DNA of 64,000 bases from Terramyces sp. JEL0728 (lineage: Eukaryota; Chytridiomycota; Chytridiomycetes; Rhizophydiales; Terramycetaceae), in contig JADIIU010000034.1 of assembly GCA_027603945.1 (NCBI GenBank), forward strand, positions 61,926-125,925, written 5' to 3'. A program made the position numbers and the translations under genes. The first letter of the stretch is position 1, and each line of letters begins with the position of its first letter. Positions 33,486-44,452 of this stretch are shown one piece after another. The notes beneath the pieces were generated by a model. The model was not told where the DNA came from. It searched no databases and saw nothing but the letters and a program-made list of their open reading frames with translations.

Positions 33486-34337
33486 ATGGTTGAATACACA
33501 CCGACAGTTATATCAGCAATAGCCCAGCTAGTGGTTAGTATTCTAAATATATTCGTTCTTGTGCCGTATTACATACAAACCAAAATAACGGTAGCGGGAT
33601 GGAATCACATACTATTCAGTATATTTCATCTCGCGAATGTCATCATTACGTTTATTATCATTTATGTTGGGAATGGAATGACTTCCAGCTGCGCAATGTG
33701 GTACCTGCAGGTAATTCTATCTAAGTAGGGGGCAACATTTGCAGTTGCAGAAGGAGTTATAGACTGGATATTTATGCTGCGGGTTTATAATTTATATAAC
33801 AATAAGTTTGTTAAATATGGATGGCTCGCCTTATTTGTCAGCATGGATGCAATCCCGCGTATTGTCGCGATTGCAATGTATCAAACAAGGATCTCGGAAA
33901 CAAACTTGTGTTTAATTTCACTGCCTACAGCCGCCAGGATAGTTAAAGCGATCTTGAATACTATATTTATTGGAATAGTTGCAATTTACTTTGTATATGT
34001 AATGTGTAGTTTGACAGCCTGCGGGTTTCCAAATTCACACGTTTACGACTCATTAACAATCACTTCGGTTGCATTTGGAACAGCACTATGCATCGTAAGA
34101 ACAGTAATTTATATACCGTATATACTCGGGACTTTTGGCCCGGTATATACGGGGATTTTAATTCCCATCGAAATGTGTTTACTGCCTCCACTTTGTTTCT
34201 GCAGCATCGCATTTGGAGCCAAGTTAAAAGTCCGCATTGGTAGCGAAAAGAACCGGAGATCTACTTTTCCCTCTCAATCTACGAGTATGGGATTTAGAAG
34301 TAGCCAGGTTTCATTTGTAAGAACAGTTCAAAATTAA
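33486..34337 (+). CDS. Seven-TM protein, tandem copy 1
   Basis: 277 aa, one 18-nt intron (33711-33728), the shortest seen here. Seven hydrophobic segments starting at residue 8 (VISAIAQLVVSILNIFVLV), with TM3 ending in the conserved MLRVYNLY. Later segments include VSMDAIPRIVAIAMYQT, ARIVKAILNTIFIGIVAIYFVYVM, LCIVRTVIYIPYILGTFGPVYTG and IPIEMCLLPPLCFCSIAFGA. The C-terminal tail is Ser/Arg-rich. The topology is receptor-like but no known GPCR signature is recognised. It shares intron position (after WYLQ) with two neighbours. Confidence 0.75.
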
Positions 34338-34667
34338 TTACACTATATTAATATATCATGCATTTATAACCATTAACCAACTGCCATTTCAGCAACTCTA
34401 TTACATCAGTGGGCACCAATTTAGTCTGCTGTGTGTCAATTCGATACCATTTGAATCTTGTGCGCGATGTTCCAATTTTAACTACAATCCAATCTCACTC
34501 ACATCGCTGTTTGTCTAATATTTCAATACAGATACTTGGGAGGAAACTTTAGATTCGCATACGTCAGCACAACACGTGGAACTGTCTTTGTCTTGTTGAC
34601 AATCACCGTGAAGGACATTGTCCATTGCTGAGTAGGTATAAATTAAAATTTGCTCGAGGGAAACTTA

Positions 34668-35500
34668 ATGGTTGTCTACACTCCGACTGTAATCTCTGCT
34701 ATCGCCGAATTGCTTGTCGGTATTCTCAATGCAATCGCGATTGTGCCCTACTACATGAAACACAAAATTACCGTTGTTGGTTGGTACCACATTCTATTCA
34801 GCGTGTTTCTCCTTGCGAATGTTATAATCACAAATATTATCAATTTACAAACGAATGGCAGCACCTCAATATGTGCTATGTGGTATCTACAAGTAAATAT
34901 TTCTTTATTTAGGGGACTACGTTTGCAATTGCAGAAGCAATCGTTGACTGGATTTTCATGTTGCGAGTTTACAATCTACACAAGAAACCTGTTATCCAGT
35001 ACATTTGGATTGGGTTGTTTGTCTGCCTGGATGCCATTCCGCGTATTGTAGCGATCGCAATGTATCAAACCAGCACTTCTTCTACGGGATTGTGCTTGTT
35101 GTCTCTTCCAACCACTGCTAGAATTGTAAAGGCTGCCCTTAATACTGCATTTATCGGGATTGTCGCCGTGTACTTTATGTATGTCATGTATGGAATGATT
35201 TCAGGCTCAGTAGGTGGGGCAGAAGTGTTTGAATCATTGACCATAACCTCGGCTGGGTTTGGATTGGTTTTGTGTGTGGTGCGTACCGTGATTTACATTC
35301 CTTATATTCTGGGAACGTTTGGTCCTGTGTATACTGGCACGCTGATCCCGATTGAAATGTGTCTGTTGCCTCCTCTTTGCTTCTTTAGTATTGCATTTGG
35401 CGCCAAGTTACGTGTCAGAGGCAGCAGTGAAAAAACTCGTGGACAGACTAAATCTTCCACTATGTCAAAAGTTGCTAAAGCTGAACATTCTGAAGTTTAA
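34668..35500 (+). CDS. Seven-TM protein, tandem copy 2
   Basis: 270 aa, 20-nt intron at 34893-34912 after WYLQ. Conserved core: YTPTVISAIAELLVGILNA, GWYHILFSVFLLANVIITN, GTTFAIAEAIVDWIFMLRVYNLHKK, VCLDAIPRIVAIAMYQT, RTVIYIPYILGTFGPVYTGTLIPIEMCLLPPLCFFSIAFGAKLRVRG. The tail is shorter than in the neighbours. Positions 34958-35098 are almost identical in DNA to copy 3 although flanking parts differ at many silent sites, which points to gene conversion. Function unknown. Confidence 0.75.
34958..35098 (+). repeat. Gene-conversion tract, partner of 36078-36218
   Basis: 141 bp within the second exon of seven-TM copy 2 differ from the matching part of copy 3 at only about three positions by eye. 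The bases just before and after the tract differ at many third-codon positions. This abrupt change in identity is what local gene conversion leaves. Confidence 0.6.
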
Positions 35501-35788
35501 TAGAATAAAGATTGCGATGTTTTTAGTATATTGGTTTTTTATTGGAAATACGGCACCACATCAATGTTGGCAGACTAAAATGTAACATTCTTTTGCCTAG
35601 ATTTCAAACAAACATTCGTTTCGGATTAGTACCCGCACCGCTCTTTTCGGAATCCTGGATCGTATTTGAGATTTCTAATTGCTTATCCATAGAAGGTGTC
35701 ATGTATTTCCATTGTAAACCCGACAATGAAAAAAATACATCATTGTTATTGCGACTAGATATAAGCTGCAGTTTTTATTCTCTATCAA

Positions 35789-36641
35789 ATGGTCAACTAC
35801 ACGCCTTCGAACATTGCTGGAATTGCTGAATTGATTGTGGGAATCCTAAACGCCTTGGCTATTGTCCCATACTACTTGCGGAACAGGATCACGGTAATTG
35901 GCTGGTATCATATCCTGTTCAGTGGATTCCTCTTAGCGAATGTTATCATTACCAATGTGATCAACATTGGCGGGAATGGAACTACATCAGCTTGCGCTAT
36001 GTGGTATTTGCAAGTAATATTTATTAATGTAGGGGACTACGTTTGCTATTGCTGAAGCGATTATTGACTGGATCTTTATGTTGCGAGTTTACAATCTACA
36101 CAAGAAACCTGTTATCCAGTACACTTGGATTGGGTTGTTTGTCTGCCTGGATGCCATTCCGCGCATTGTAGCGATCGCAATGTATCAAACCACCACTTCT
36201 TCTACGGGATTGTGCTTGCTATCTCTTCCTACCACTGCAAGAATCGTGAAGGCAGCTTTAAATACTGCTTTTATTGGCATAGTAGCAATCTATTTTGTCT
36301 ACGTCATGTATGGAATGATTTCAGGCGCAGTTGGTGGTATTGAAGTTTACGAATCTCTTACAATTACGTCCGCAGGGTTTGGATTGGTACTCTGCATTGT
36401 CCGAACGGTAATTTACATTCCGTATATTTTAAGTACTTTTGGTCCTGTTTACACTGGCACGCTGATTCCAATTGAAATGTGTCTGTTGCCCCCGCTTTGC
36501 TTCTTCAGTATTGCCTTTGGTGCCAAGCTAAGAGTTAGAGGATCCTCCGACAAGACAGGCACAAAGTTATCCAGTGGGCCTTCAAAAACAAATGGAGCTC
36601 AGTCAGAGTTAGGCTCTCCTACTAAAAATAAAGAATTTTAG
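35789..36641 (+). CDS. Seven-TM protein, tandem copy 3
   Basis: 277 aa, 19-nt intron at 36014-36032. Same seven-TM core and intron site as copies 1 and 2. Starts MVNYTPSNIAGIAELIVGILNA and ends with a Ser/Lys/Asn-rich tail (SGPSKTNGAQSELGSPTKN). Copies 2 and 3 are the closest pair, and copy 1 is older. The conserved DAIPRIVAIAMYQ and RTVIYIPYIL segments suggest a functional core in TM4-TM6. Confidence 0.75.
36078..36218 (+). repeat. Gene-conversion tract, partner of 34958-35098
   Basis: The counterpart of the near-identical tract in seven-TM copy 2. See the entry at 34958 for the comparison. Confidence 0.6.
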
Positions 36642-36850
36642 TTTTCCTTTCATTAATAAAGTTGCAGGTCTGTAGGATGATGTCACCAAAAGCAGATTGG
36701 TAAATGCAGCGCAAGCAACTATTATACAGCAGGTTGTGAATGGACCAAATTTTGCTTTTGAAATCCACGGCTAATTTCAGAAGAGTGCGAATCGCTTCCC
36801 AGATATAATTATCGCCATAGGTATTTTTCTACCTTCAAAAATCTTTAAAA

Positions 36851-38371
36851 ATGAGCAACTTGGTGAAGCTAATCCAAAAAGACGTCCAAAAGTTAGACCC
36901 TACATATCTCAGTAAAGTAATCCAGGATACAAAGCAGAATCCAGAGCAAGTTTACCGGAACCTCAAAAAGTATTTGAATAACAAAAACTCTGCTGTAAAA
37001 CACAAAGTGGTGCAGATTCTGGAGAAACTGATAAAATCCTTTGTAGTTCGCACCTTGTTTATAAAAGAATCACTTTACTGGATTGAAATATTATTCAACG
37101 TGCGTGACCAGCATGGACAATTTATTAGAAGGAAATTGTTACAAATTGTAGAGTCTCTGTACAATAATTTTAGAAACAACTACCCTCAACTTTACTATAT
37201 GGATCATTTTATAAAGGAAAAGAATGCTGTTCCGATACCCATCCAGCTGAATCCCGTTGATTCTAGGATTAAGGAATACAGAAAGCAGAAATACCTCACG
37301 ATTATTATAGAAGAGTTTCCAGAACTTTGTGCTACGATTCAGCAAACCATTAATATGCTCAACCACACTTTAGAGATCGTGAATGAAACTGATTTGGTCG
37401 AGACTGCAGAAACCCGAATCCTGTTTGATACATTAAGGGAGCAGTACAGCGTATTGCTTATTTGCAAGAATAAAGTAGATCGCTGGCTGGCTCTTGTGAC
37501 AAAAACCGAAGACGAGGATGTTGCAAGGCAGCAGGCGGCTTTAAAGAGACTCCTTGACGCTAAAATGGAGTTGGGGTTGTTGGAACAAGTTCAGAATATA
37601 CTAGATAGAGTGGAAATCCAAGATGATTCGGACGATAGTGGTGAGTTTGAAGATTTGGATGACTATGAACCGACAAAAGAAGAGCAAGTATCGAACGAAA
37701 AGGATAGCCATAAGAAAGCTAACGTGTATACAAAGAGAACCACAGGATTGCAGCCGGTATTCAAGCAGCAGGAAACTGTTCCTTCTGTTGAAATTGACGA
37801 CATTGAACCTTCTGAAGTTGATCCAGCACTGCAGGAATATTTTGAAAAAGCACCGATTGTAGAGTATGGACAGGATCTTGAGTACTGGTCGCAGAAGCCT
37901 ACATTCCATCAAATATCTTCAAACGCAATTCTTCAATCTCATCGATTTATGGGTGCTTCAGACGACAAGGAACTTCCTCAGGAAACAATAGAGCAACTAA
38001 CTAAACGAAGTGTATATTTAGAACCCGCCGCAGTACCTGAAATCCGTGAATGCGGAGCCAAATTAAAGAACGGCTCGCGGTGCAAAAGAAAGGATTTGAA
38101 AAGATGTCCATTCCATGGACCTATTATTCCCAGAGATGCAGAGGGAAATGCTACTGACCCTAGTCAGGAAACTTTGAAAAAAAGTACCCCTGAATGGAAA
38201 AGGATAATTGAAAAAGAAATACAAAATGAAAGGACTGAACCAAATTCTGTCAGATTAAGCAAGAAAAAATCTAGCAAGCATAATATCAAACAAGTACTAA
38301 AGAAAAGCTCTGGTGGAACCGATATGGTTGAAAAATATAAACGAATGGACAAATCTGTCTTTAGATGGTGA
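36851..38371 (+). CDS. UVSSA: UV-stimulated scaffold protein A homologue
   Basis: 506 aa, single exon. The N-terminal VHS-like helical repeat region (about residues 1-150; AVKHKVVQILEKLIKSF, QHGQFIRRKLLQIVESLYNNF) is followed by helices and an acidic linker (DDSDDSGEFEDLDDYE). A C-terminal zinc-binding domain reads ECGAKLKNGSRCKRKDLKRCPFHGPIIPRDAEG, the diagnostic UVSSA motif CGx2LxNGx2CxRx...CPFHG. UVSSA binds stalled RNA polymerase II and recruits TFIIH/USP7 in transcription-coupled nucleotide excision repair. Ascomycete and yeast models lack a clear UVSSA, so its presence fits an early-diverging fungus. The Lys/Ser-rich tail is typical. Confidence 0.9.
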   Translation: MSNLVKLIQKDVQKLDPTYLSKVIQDTKQNPEQVYRNLKKYLNNKNSAVKHKVVQILEKLIKSFVVRTLFIKESLYWIEILFNVRDQHGQFIRRKLLQIVESLYNNFRNNYPQLYYMDHFIKEKNAVPIPIQLNPVDSRIKEYRKQKYLTIIIEEFPELCATIQQTINMLNHTLEIVNETDLVETAETRILFDTLREQYSVLLICKNKVDRWLALVTKTEDEDVARQQAALKRLLDAKMELGLLEQVQNILDRVEIQDDSDDSGEFEDLDDYEPTKEEQVSNEKDSHKKANVYTKRTTGLQPVFKQQETVPSVEIDDIEPSEVDPALQEYFEKAPIVEYGQDLEYWSQKPTFHQISSNAILQSHRFMGASDDKELPQETIEQLTKRSVYLEPAAVPEIRECGAKLKNGSRCKRKDLKRCPFHGPIIPRDAEGNATDPSQETLKKSTPEWKRIIEKEIQNERTEPNSVRLSKKKSSKHNIKQVLKKSSGGTDMVEKYKRMDKSVFRW

Positions 38372-38458
38372 ATTCGACAAGTGCAACCGAGCTTTCGCTG
38401 ATGAGAAGTGCTTGCCGTAATTGCCAAAAGCCCAACCTTAGTAAGAATATCAAGATAT

Positions 38459-39968
38459 TTATTTTGGCAATAAATCATAGTATTCCAACAGCAATCTAAA
38501 CATGTAGCATTCCATATCCGCTTTACGTAAATACTTTTTTGCATAATCGTGAGCGTCAGAAACTATCGCATTGGTTAATAGCTGATGATCTTTAGCCCAG
38601 AAATACTTTGGTTTCAAGTCATCGTAGGTGATATCTATAGGAATATAATGTTTCCATGGTTTTACTTTATCAGTCACCCAATCCCTACAATCAAGTTGAA
38701 TTACCTAAAGATTGTCATTTTGAATGATAGTACTTTGAATCGAAGTAATCCCAAGAACCGCTCAGTGAATACGGTACCATCAACATCAATGTTGTATTTG
38801 TTTATGAATTTGAATTTAGGATCGACTTTTTTCGAAATTCCTTGGATGTAAGTGTAGATTTCTTGGGCCATGCTCTGATCAAACGCATCACCGCCAGTAG
38901 TTCGAACAAGTGCCGGCTCAAAATGTTTAGTCCCTTTGTAGCCATATTCCTTCAATAATCTTATTCTGTGGGTATTTTTCCAATCAGACTCTTTTGTAAT
39001 GTATTGACCAGTCAAGCTGCCTCTCCAAGACAAAGAATCCTTCTTTTCGGACCAAGGTTTATCCAGAGCTCCTTTTGGTAGCTCTTCATCACTATTAAAG
39101 TGCCACCAAACTGGAATCACAATATCGCTGAAACATCCTTCAATTGATGTCATGGAGAACACCGGTACTTTTTCTGCTGTAAACAAGATATTCCATGGTG
39201 AAATAAAGAATCCGTGCAAACTATTATTAACTAAAAGTACTTGAATTCCTTGTCTTTTAGCGACCCTTTATCACACACCCTCTTCATGAAATCAATAATT
39301 GAAGTTTTGTGTGATTCAAAAGTCTTTGTTTTATCATGATAAGTAAATGTCTTTAGAATCCTCTTTCTGTCCGATTCGCCATTGAATTTTGGTGGATTTT
39401 TAAGGACCCGCTACAATAAACGATTATTTACTGGTTCATCCATCCAGTTGATGTAAAAAGTCATGTCTGGCAAGTGATGAAGAAAACTTTCAGCTCCATT
39501 CCAGAAAACACGCTTTTGCGTTTCGTACTTTACATATTTTCCATCCTTGACTTTGTAAATCGACATCCATCCCATATTATCCATCACATCAATCATTTCA
39601 TTGCTTATGCCGCCTGCGTCTCTGAATGGCTGTAGATCCTTGTACAATGCTTTGTATAAACTTGGTGCAAAACTGCATTGCTTTTCCTTTGCGAATTCAA
39701 ACCATCTGTCCATTCTGTAGGGCACACTACGTTTGAATTCCTGTTTGTAATAAGCGCTGAATTCTCCAAATGTCTCGAATTCTTTGAAATTTGTTGTCTG
39801 GTTAAGATATTGATTTGCTTTCAAAAGTGCTGCTTTCCGTTCCTTTTGAATTTCTGTGGGTTTGTAAACTAATTCTGCAGGTTTTGCGGTATATATGAAT
39901 AGAGTTGCCAGTAGTAATATTATTAGAATACATAGTCGGAAACTGTTATTGAACAGCTTGCGAAACAT
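38459..39968 (-). CDS. CAP10-like (GT90) glycosyltransferase
   Basis: 482 aa, three introns (39411-39431, 39221-39240, 38685-38704; 20-21 nt). The N-terminal signal anchor (LCILIILLLATLFIYTA) gives a Golgi/ER type II topology. A CAP10/POGLUT domain follows: DMTFYINWMDEPR, WWHFNSDEELPKGALDKPWSEKKDSLSWRGSLTGQ, RIRLLKEY, KYNIDVDGTVFTERFLGLLRFKVLSFKMTIFRDWVTDKVKPWKHYIPID. Family members transfer xylose or glucose to cell-surface polysaccharides or proteins (Cryptococcus Cap10/Cxt1, animal POGLUT). The DGTVFTERF and KVLSFKMTIF segments are the family's signature C-terminal nucleotide-sugar site. Confidence 0.9.
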
Positions 39969-40154
39969 TTTTGGAAAAAGCGTGGATACCGTTTTCCTTC
40001 ATCAATCACACATGCAATGACAATTGGAGGATTCTTTATCGCATTACATGTCCAAACAAGTTGAGTTCGCTATGTGTCTAAGCACCTCTGCATGAATGGT
40101 CAAATTATATCGCAAAAAGTACATTTCAAGCATCACATATAACATTTATTTCGA

Positions 40155-40676
40155 TCAAGGATTAGTTTTGCGTTGCCCGTTATACCTTGGGTCCATATCG
40201 TACTCTTGATTTCCATTCAAGTAAGCTCTACCTTCAGGACTTTTATAGAATTTCCATAAAGATCTAGCGCAAAGAATCACATACAAACTGAATAGCGTGT
40301 TGATTGCCAAGACAGTGTAGGACACTATCAATGTTAGACGGTAGTAATCATCAAACGTCGTCCCAGAATCATGATTTTTTTTGAAATCATCTGATACGGA
40401 TTGTTTGTAAGAGTTACTCTGCAAGACAAATATAGTCAGCCCAACAACGAAAATCAGTGCTACTGTTTTGATACCCGCATATGCTTTGAGGTACCCTGGA
40501 CGGTGTTGATATGCACCATATAGACCTACCAAATCAACAATGATACTGAGGGCACCACCAATGTATCCAGCTTTTTGAGTAAACATTGAGACAACATCAA
40601 GAACAAGGACGATAACAATGATGAGTAATAAGCAGGTTCTGACGTTAAAGCAGCAGCAGGTTCGTGGAACAGCCAT
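40155..40676 (-). CDS. Small four-TM protein, tandem copy 1
   Basis: 173 aa, single exon. A short Cys-rich N-terminus (RTCCCFNVRTC) precedes TM1 (LLLIIVIVLVLDVVSMF), then TM2 with GLYGAYQHRPGYLKAYAGIK, TM3, a polar loop (SDDFKKNHDSGTTFDDYY), TM4 ending CARSLWKFYKSPEGRAYL, and a polar tail. The N-terminal cysteines may be palmitoylated. Two same-strand paralogues follow upstream. No known family is recognised; the topology is MARVEL/claudin-like. Confidence 0.7.
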   Translation of the reverse strand: MAVPRTCCCFNVRTCLLLIIVIVLVLDVVSMFTQKAGYIGGALSIIVDLVGLYGAYQHRPGYLKAYAGIKTVALIFVVGLTIFVLQSNSYKQSVSDDFKKNHDSGTTFDDYYRLTLIVSYTVLAINTLFSLYVILCARSLWKFYKSPEGRAYLNGNQEYDMDPRYNGQRKTNP

Positions 40677-41033
40677 TTGATTACTGCCAACAGCTGTCTG
40701 CTATTTATATTTTACTAACACCGCCACTGTCGTATGGCTTGGAAGTGTCATTCTTTCCATTTGTAATATACGTATTCTGTCACTTTCCCACTAATATTTC
40801 AGGTTGACCACACAACGCAACCTGGCTTGGTCTAATCTCTGATCTCTCTGGATTGCCATTCCCAAGGTTAATCTTCAGAACTGTCAGTAAAGCCTGTGAC
40901 AGAAAATTGTGAGAGATTGTTAAGTTCTGCGTGACACGATTTGCAAACCACTTTTTGGGTAAACGTGCATTGACGGTAAAGCATGTTTAGATACAAGTTT
41001 CATTTACGAAATTAAAATATTAAGTCGATTTAT
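40677..41033 (-). other. Intergenic region, no gene seen
   Basis: About 357 bp between two tandem four-TM genes with no supportable frame or RNA gene. It presumably holds the promoter of the downstream copy. Confidence 0.4.
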
Positions 41034-41564
41034 TTAGGCGTTTTCTACTTTAGTTGATACGACAGGTTGCATTGGCACTGGCTGGGCAGTAGTTTGAGCT
41101 TGCTCTCCAATATATTGCAGGTAAATCTGGCCAGTTTCGCTTTCCAAGAATTTCCACAACGACCACGCACAAACTATAATGGAAATATAGAATAAACAGC
41201 TCAAGGCGAATAGAACTGATAGGAAAATAATCGCACTGTGAATTTCGGAATTGCTACTGTCCGACAAATTGGATGATACCTCGGAAAATCGCTCGTTGAC
41301 GGTTGAAATAAAGTAAATATATGCCGCGATAAGGACTATGAGCATAAATGACTTTATACCAGCGTATAATTTGAGGATACCAGTGCTATGCTTGTAAGCA
41401 GCGTAAATACCAATTGCGTCTATCAAAATACCGAGTATGGATCCAGCTGGCGAACCGTATTGCAGCAAGGAAAACAAACTAAGGATAATTGAGATGCCCA
41501 ACAGGACGATGAAAACAGTTCTGACAGTACAAGTAGGTGCAGCAGTAATTGGAGCAGTATTCAT
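41034..41564 (-). CDS. Small four-TM protein, tandem copy 2
   Basis: 176 aa, single exon. Same plan as its neighbours: CTVRTVFIVLLGISIILSLF (TM1), GIYAAYKHSTGILKLYAGIKSF in TM2/TM3, and TM4 ending CAWSLWKFLESETGQIYL. The tail is Pro/Gln/Val-rich. The N-terminal cysteines are reduced to one. The most diverged of the three copies. Function unknown. Confidence 0.7.
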   Translation of the reverse strand: MNTAPITAAPTCTVRTVFIVLLGISIILSLFSLLQYGSPAGSILGILIDAIGIYAAYKHSTGILKLYAGIKSFMLIVLIAAYIYFISTVNERFSEVSSNLSDSSNSEIHSAIIFLSVLFALSCLFYISIIVCAWSLWKFLESETGQIYLQYIGEQAQTTAQPVPMQPVVSTKVENA

Positions 41565-42090
41565 TAGGGTGATTTCGCACCAACATTTTTTTACTTTCTA
41601 TAAATAATCGCTGTGGCTTGTTTGCACAAAAAACTATTCCCGCTGCTACTTGTTATTCTTTAACAAAATCAATAAACTAGAGTTATGTAATGTTACGCTA
41701 TTTCATGGCAAACAATATTATATTCTTTCTAGTTAGTAGCTGAAATAAAATTGAAAATAATCCTTGTGAAATATGACTTGGTGCCCTGACTATTTCAAAG
41801 GAAGCAGCAAGTGATGATACTACCGAATTGCCATTTTGGGTTAAACATAGAAAATAATTTATTATAGATGTGTCATTTAGGTTGGCGGATGAGGCAGTAC
41901 TGTATATTCAACAATGTGGAATATCTAGTATAGGATGTAAATTAGGCTACCGATATACTCCTGTTCCAGGATCAAATTGCCAGAGTTGGTGTTAGAGTCG
42001 TAACTAGATTGCAACCAAACACCAGTTAGGACTATTCGCAGAACTATAACTCCAATTTTGGTGAGAAAACAAGCTTTTATTAAAACAGAA
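41565..42090 (-). other. Intergenic region, no gene seen
   Basis: About 525 bp between tandem copies; AT-rich, no supportable coding frame, RNA gene or repeat. Confidence 0.4.
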
Positions 42091-42585
42091 TTATGCAGTT
42101 TGAACAACAGCTGGCTGGCCCAAGTACTTTTGTCCCTCGACACTTTCATAGTACTTCCATAAAGCACGCGTGCGCAAGATAATGAAGATGTTCCACAAAG
42201 TTTCAACAGCAATGAAAGCGTAAGAGTACCCAAGTACAGTAGCTTTGTAGCTATCAAAGGAAATACTTTGGTCAGTCTTGGCATAGGCATCAGAAATGCT
42301 TTGATTGAATGCATCAGTGTTGTAAACAATCACTGCGAGGATAATGGTTACGACTGTAGAGAATGTGAGTGCACCAGCAAATATTTTGAGGAATCCTGGT
42401 TTATGCTTCCATGCGCCATAGAATCCCAAGCAGTTGACTACTAGAACGAGCAAGTAGCCGATTTTGCCAGTGTATCCTGTTCCGAATACAAATACAAACA
42501 AGTTCCAGATGATGGAGATTCCTAGAAGGATTAATAGACATGTTCTGAAATCGCAGCAGCAAGATTTTGGTGGTCCTTGGTTCAT
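42091..42585 (-). CDS. Small four-TM protein, tandem copy 3
   Basis: 164 aa from the ATG at 42585 (MNQGPPKSCCCDFRTC), chosen because it aligns with the starts of the other two copies; a longer in-frame ATG exists at 42627. TM1 LLILLGISIIWNLFVFVF, TM2 with GFYGAWKHKPGFLKIFAGAL, TM4 followed by RTRALWKYYESVEGQKYLG. The Cys triplet and the LWK(F/Y)(Y/L)xSxxGxxYL motif after TM4 define the family. Confidence 0.7.
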   Translation of the reverse strand: MNQGPPKSCCCDFRTCLLILLGISIIWNLFVFVFGTGYTGKIGYLLVLVVNCLGFYGAWKHKPGFLKIFAGALTFSTVVTIILAVIVYNTDAFNQSISDAYAKTDQSISFDSYKATVLGYSYAFIAVETLWNIFIILRTRALWKYYESVEGQKYLGQPAVVQTA

Positions 42586-42890
42586 TTTCGGAAGGATTTT
42601 TGTCTCACTTATTTTAGGGTGGCACATTCATCATGTGATCTGTGTTTTTTAGCATTGAACCGACGAAATGCGCACAGGACTTGCAGGCTTTGGTAAATGT
42701 GTATTCATAGTTTAATATGAATAGCGGGCTGTAGACACTGGTGGCTTTCGGCTAGGAAGTCTGTAATTACATGGAAAAGCTGGAGCATTTTGCGGCGCGA
42801 AATCCATTTATGGATGCCCAGTTATTCGAAAAGATGATTACTAAAAGAACGTCAAGAGGCATTACAATACCAGAATCACACAAATCTATT

Positions 42891-44374
42891 TTATTTTTCA
42901 AGACCCAAGCCATTCATCAACTGCTCAATTTCATCAACTTTAGACTTGATATTTCTACTTACTGCATCATGCGTAGCATCTGTCAATCCTTCCAATACTT
43001 GTTCCACGTCAGAATCGTCATTGAACCTGATATGCTGGCCTGGTGTTTTAGCCTCTGAATCAAATGGATGGCATTTTGGCTTACCCCCAAAACAACACTT
43101 GCTAATTGCTGGGCCGCAATTCCAAGCGAAAACGAATTCTGAAAGTTGATCTTCACAATCATGATGTTGCAAATCTTCGTTGGTATAAAATTCTAATCCG
43201 CAATGGTAACAATATGGATATTCTTCATGATCGCTGAAATGACACGTGTGTGTTTTTAAATCTGCTTCAGAGTCTAAATATTCATCGCAAGTAGGACAGG
43301 TAATGTCTTGAGAACAGTGAGTGCTGGCATAATAGCAGGAATGGTCTTCCCATAATGCTCTTGTTGGGTAGTCGTTATAGCAAACACCGCATACGAGCCA
43401 TCCATCTTTGCGGTCTGATACTCTAGATTGCGAACTGGAACTAAACGAATGGTTCGAACTTGGCGGGATAAATCCTTCAATTGATTTAGAATTCGACAAG
43501 AACTTTTGGGGTTTCAATTTCTCCCTGATTGCGCTTGTTATTTCTGAATCCGAGTCGCTATCTTCTAACAAAGAAGCCGAAGAAGTGCTGGACGATTTAC
43601 CACCAGCTGAACTAACACTTGACAAATCACTACTATTTTGGTTTGGAATCATTACTGTAGCCCCAATACTGGTGGCAGAATCTCTATATTTTCTCTTGTA
43701 AGCATACGTATCATCATCATCGCTTGACAATATGGTATCAAGACTTTGCTGAGGCTCAAGAGGTTTGTCGGACACCCTGGAGTCATTTGAAATCCTCTTC
43801 CTTGACGGTTTAAAAGAGTCTGATCCTTTTGACTTTCGATTGCCATTCCTTTCCTTCTTTTGTAATGAAGACTGTCGCTCTGGAATCGCAGTCTTTCTCT
43901 CTTTCTGTTGGTATTTGGCATCATCGGAATCATTAGATAGCAGTGATAGCCGGTAACTGTTTCTTCTTGAATTCACTTGGAGTGAATGGCGCTTTGATTT
44001 GTCTGAAAACACAGATCCTCGTCGGGGATATTCCAATTTTTCATCGTCAGTCAAGCCGGTATAACTATCCACTACTTGTAGTGCTTTTTTAATGTCCAAT
44101 TACCTTCAAATTCGTTGGAAACCAACTCTGGGGCAGTTTCCGGATTCTTTTCTATACGATCGTACAACACCGGATAATGGTCATGGTTGATATGCAGCAA
44201 TACAAATTCCAATTGCTCCTGCTGCTTGAAAGTAAACGATATGCATTTGGCTTTTATAAGCTGCTTGTACTGCTTGGAGGTTCTTTTCTCTGTTGGCTGA
44301 GACTGGACCGGTTCTTGATCTGTATCTTTATAAAAGTCCAGAGTATCTTTGAACAAGTCACTCTGCCGTTGCAT
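42891..44374 (-). CDS. Protein with three CX2CX12HXC zinc fingers
   Basis: 487 aa, one 20-nt intron (44084-44103). The first 280 residues are low complexity and Ser/Asp/Lys-rich, with likely phosphorylation sites (SSDDDD, SDSDSE). Then three tandem fingers share the spacing CX2CX12HXC: CGVC...DHSC, CPTC...THTC and CYHC...HDC. A Cys-rich patch (CGPAISKCCFGGKPKC) follows. The last ligand comes one residue after the His, unlike the HX3-5H of C2H2 fingers. It is probably a nucleic-acid- or protein-binding nuclear protein. No known family recognised. Start taken at the first in-frame ATG. Confidence 0.65.
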
Positions 44375-44452
44375 ATTTTTCAAAGAAATTTGAATTTTCG
44401 TTTTCTAACAAAAGGTTCGGCTCAAAAAGGAAATGTCAAAGGCAAGAGTTTA

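Noticed and set aside
41925..42329. Minus-strand open frame overlapping four-TM copy 3
   Set aside because: Shadow of the real frame at 42091-42585; no independent support.
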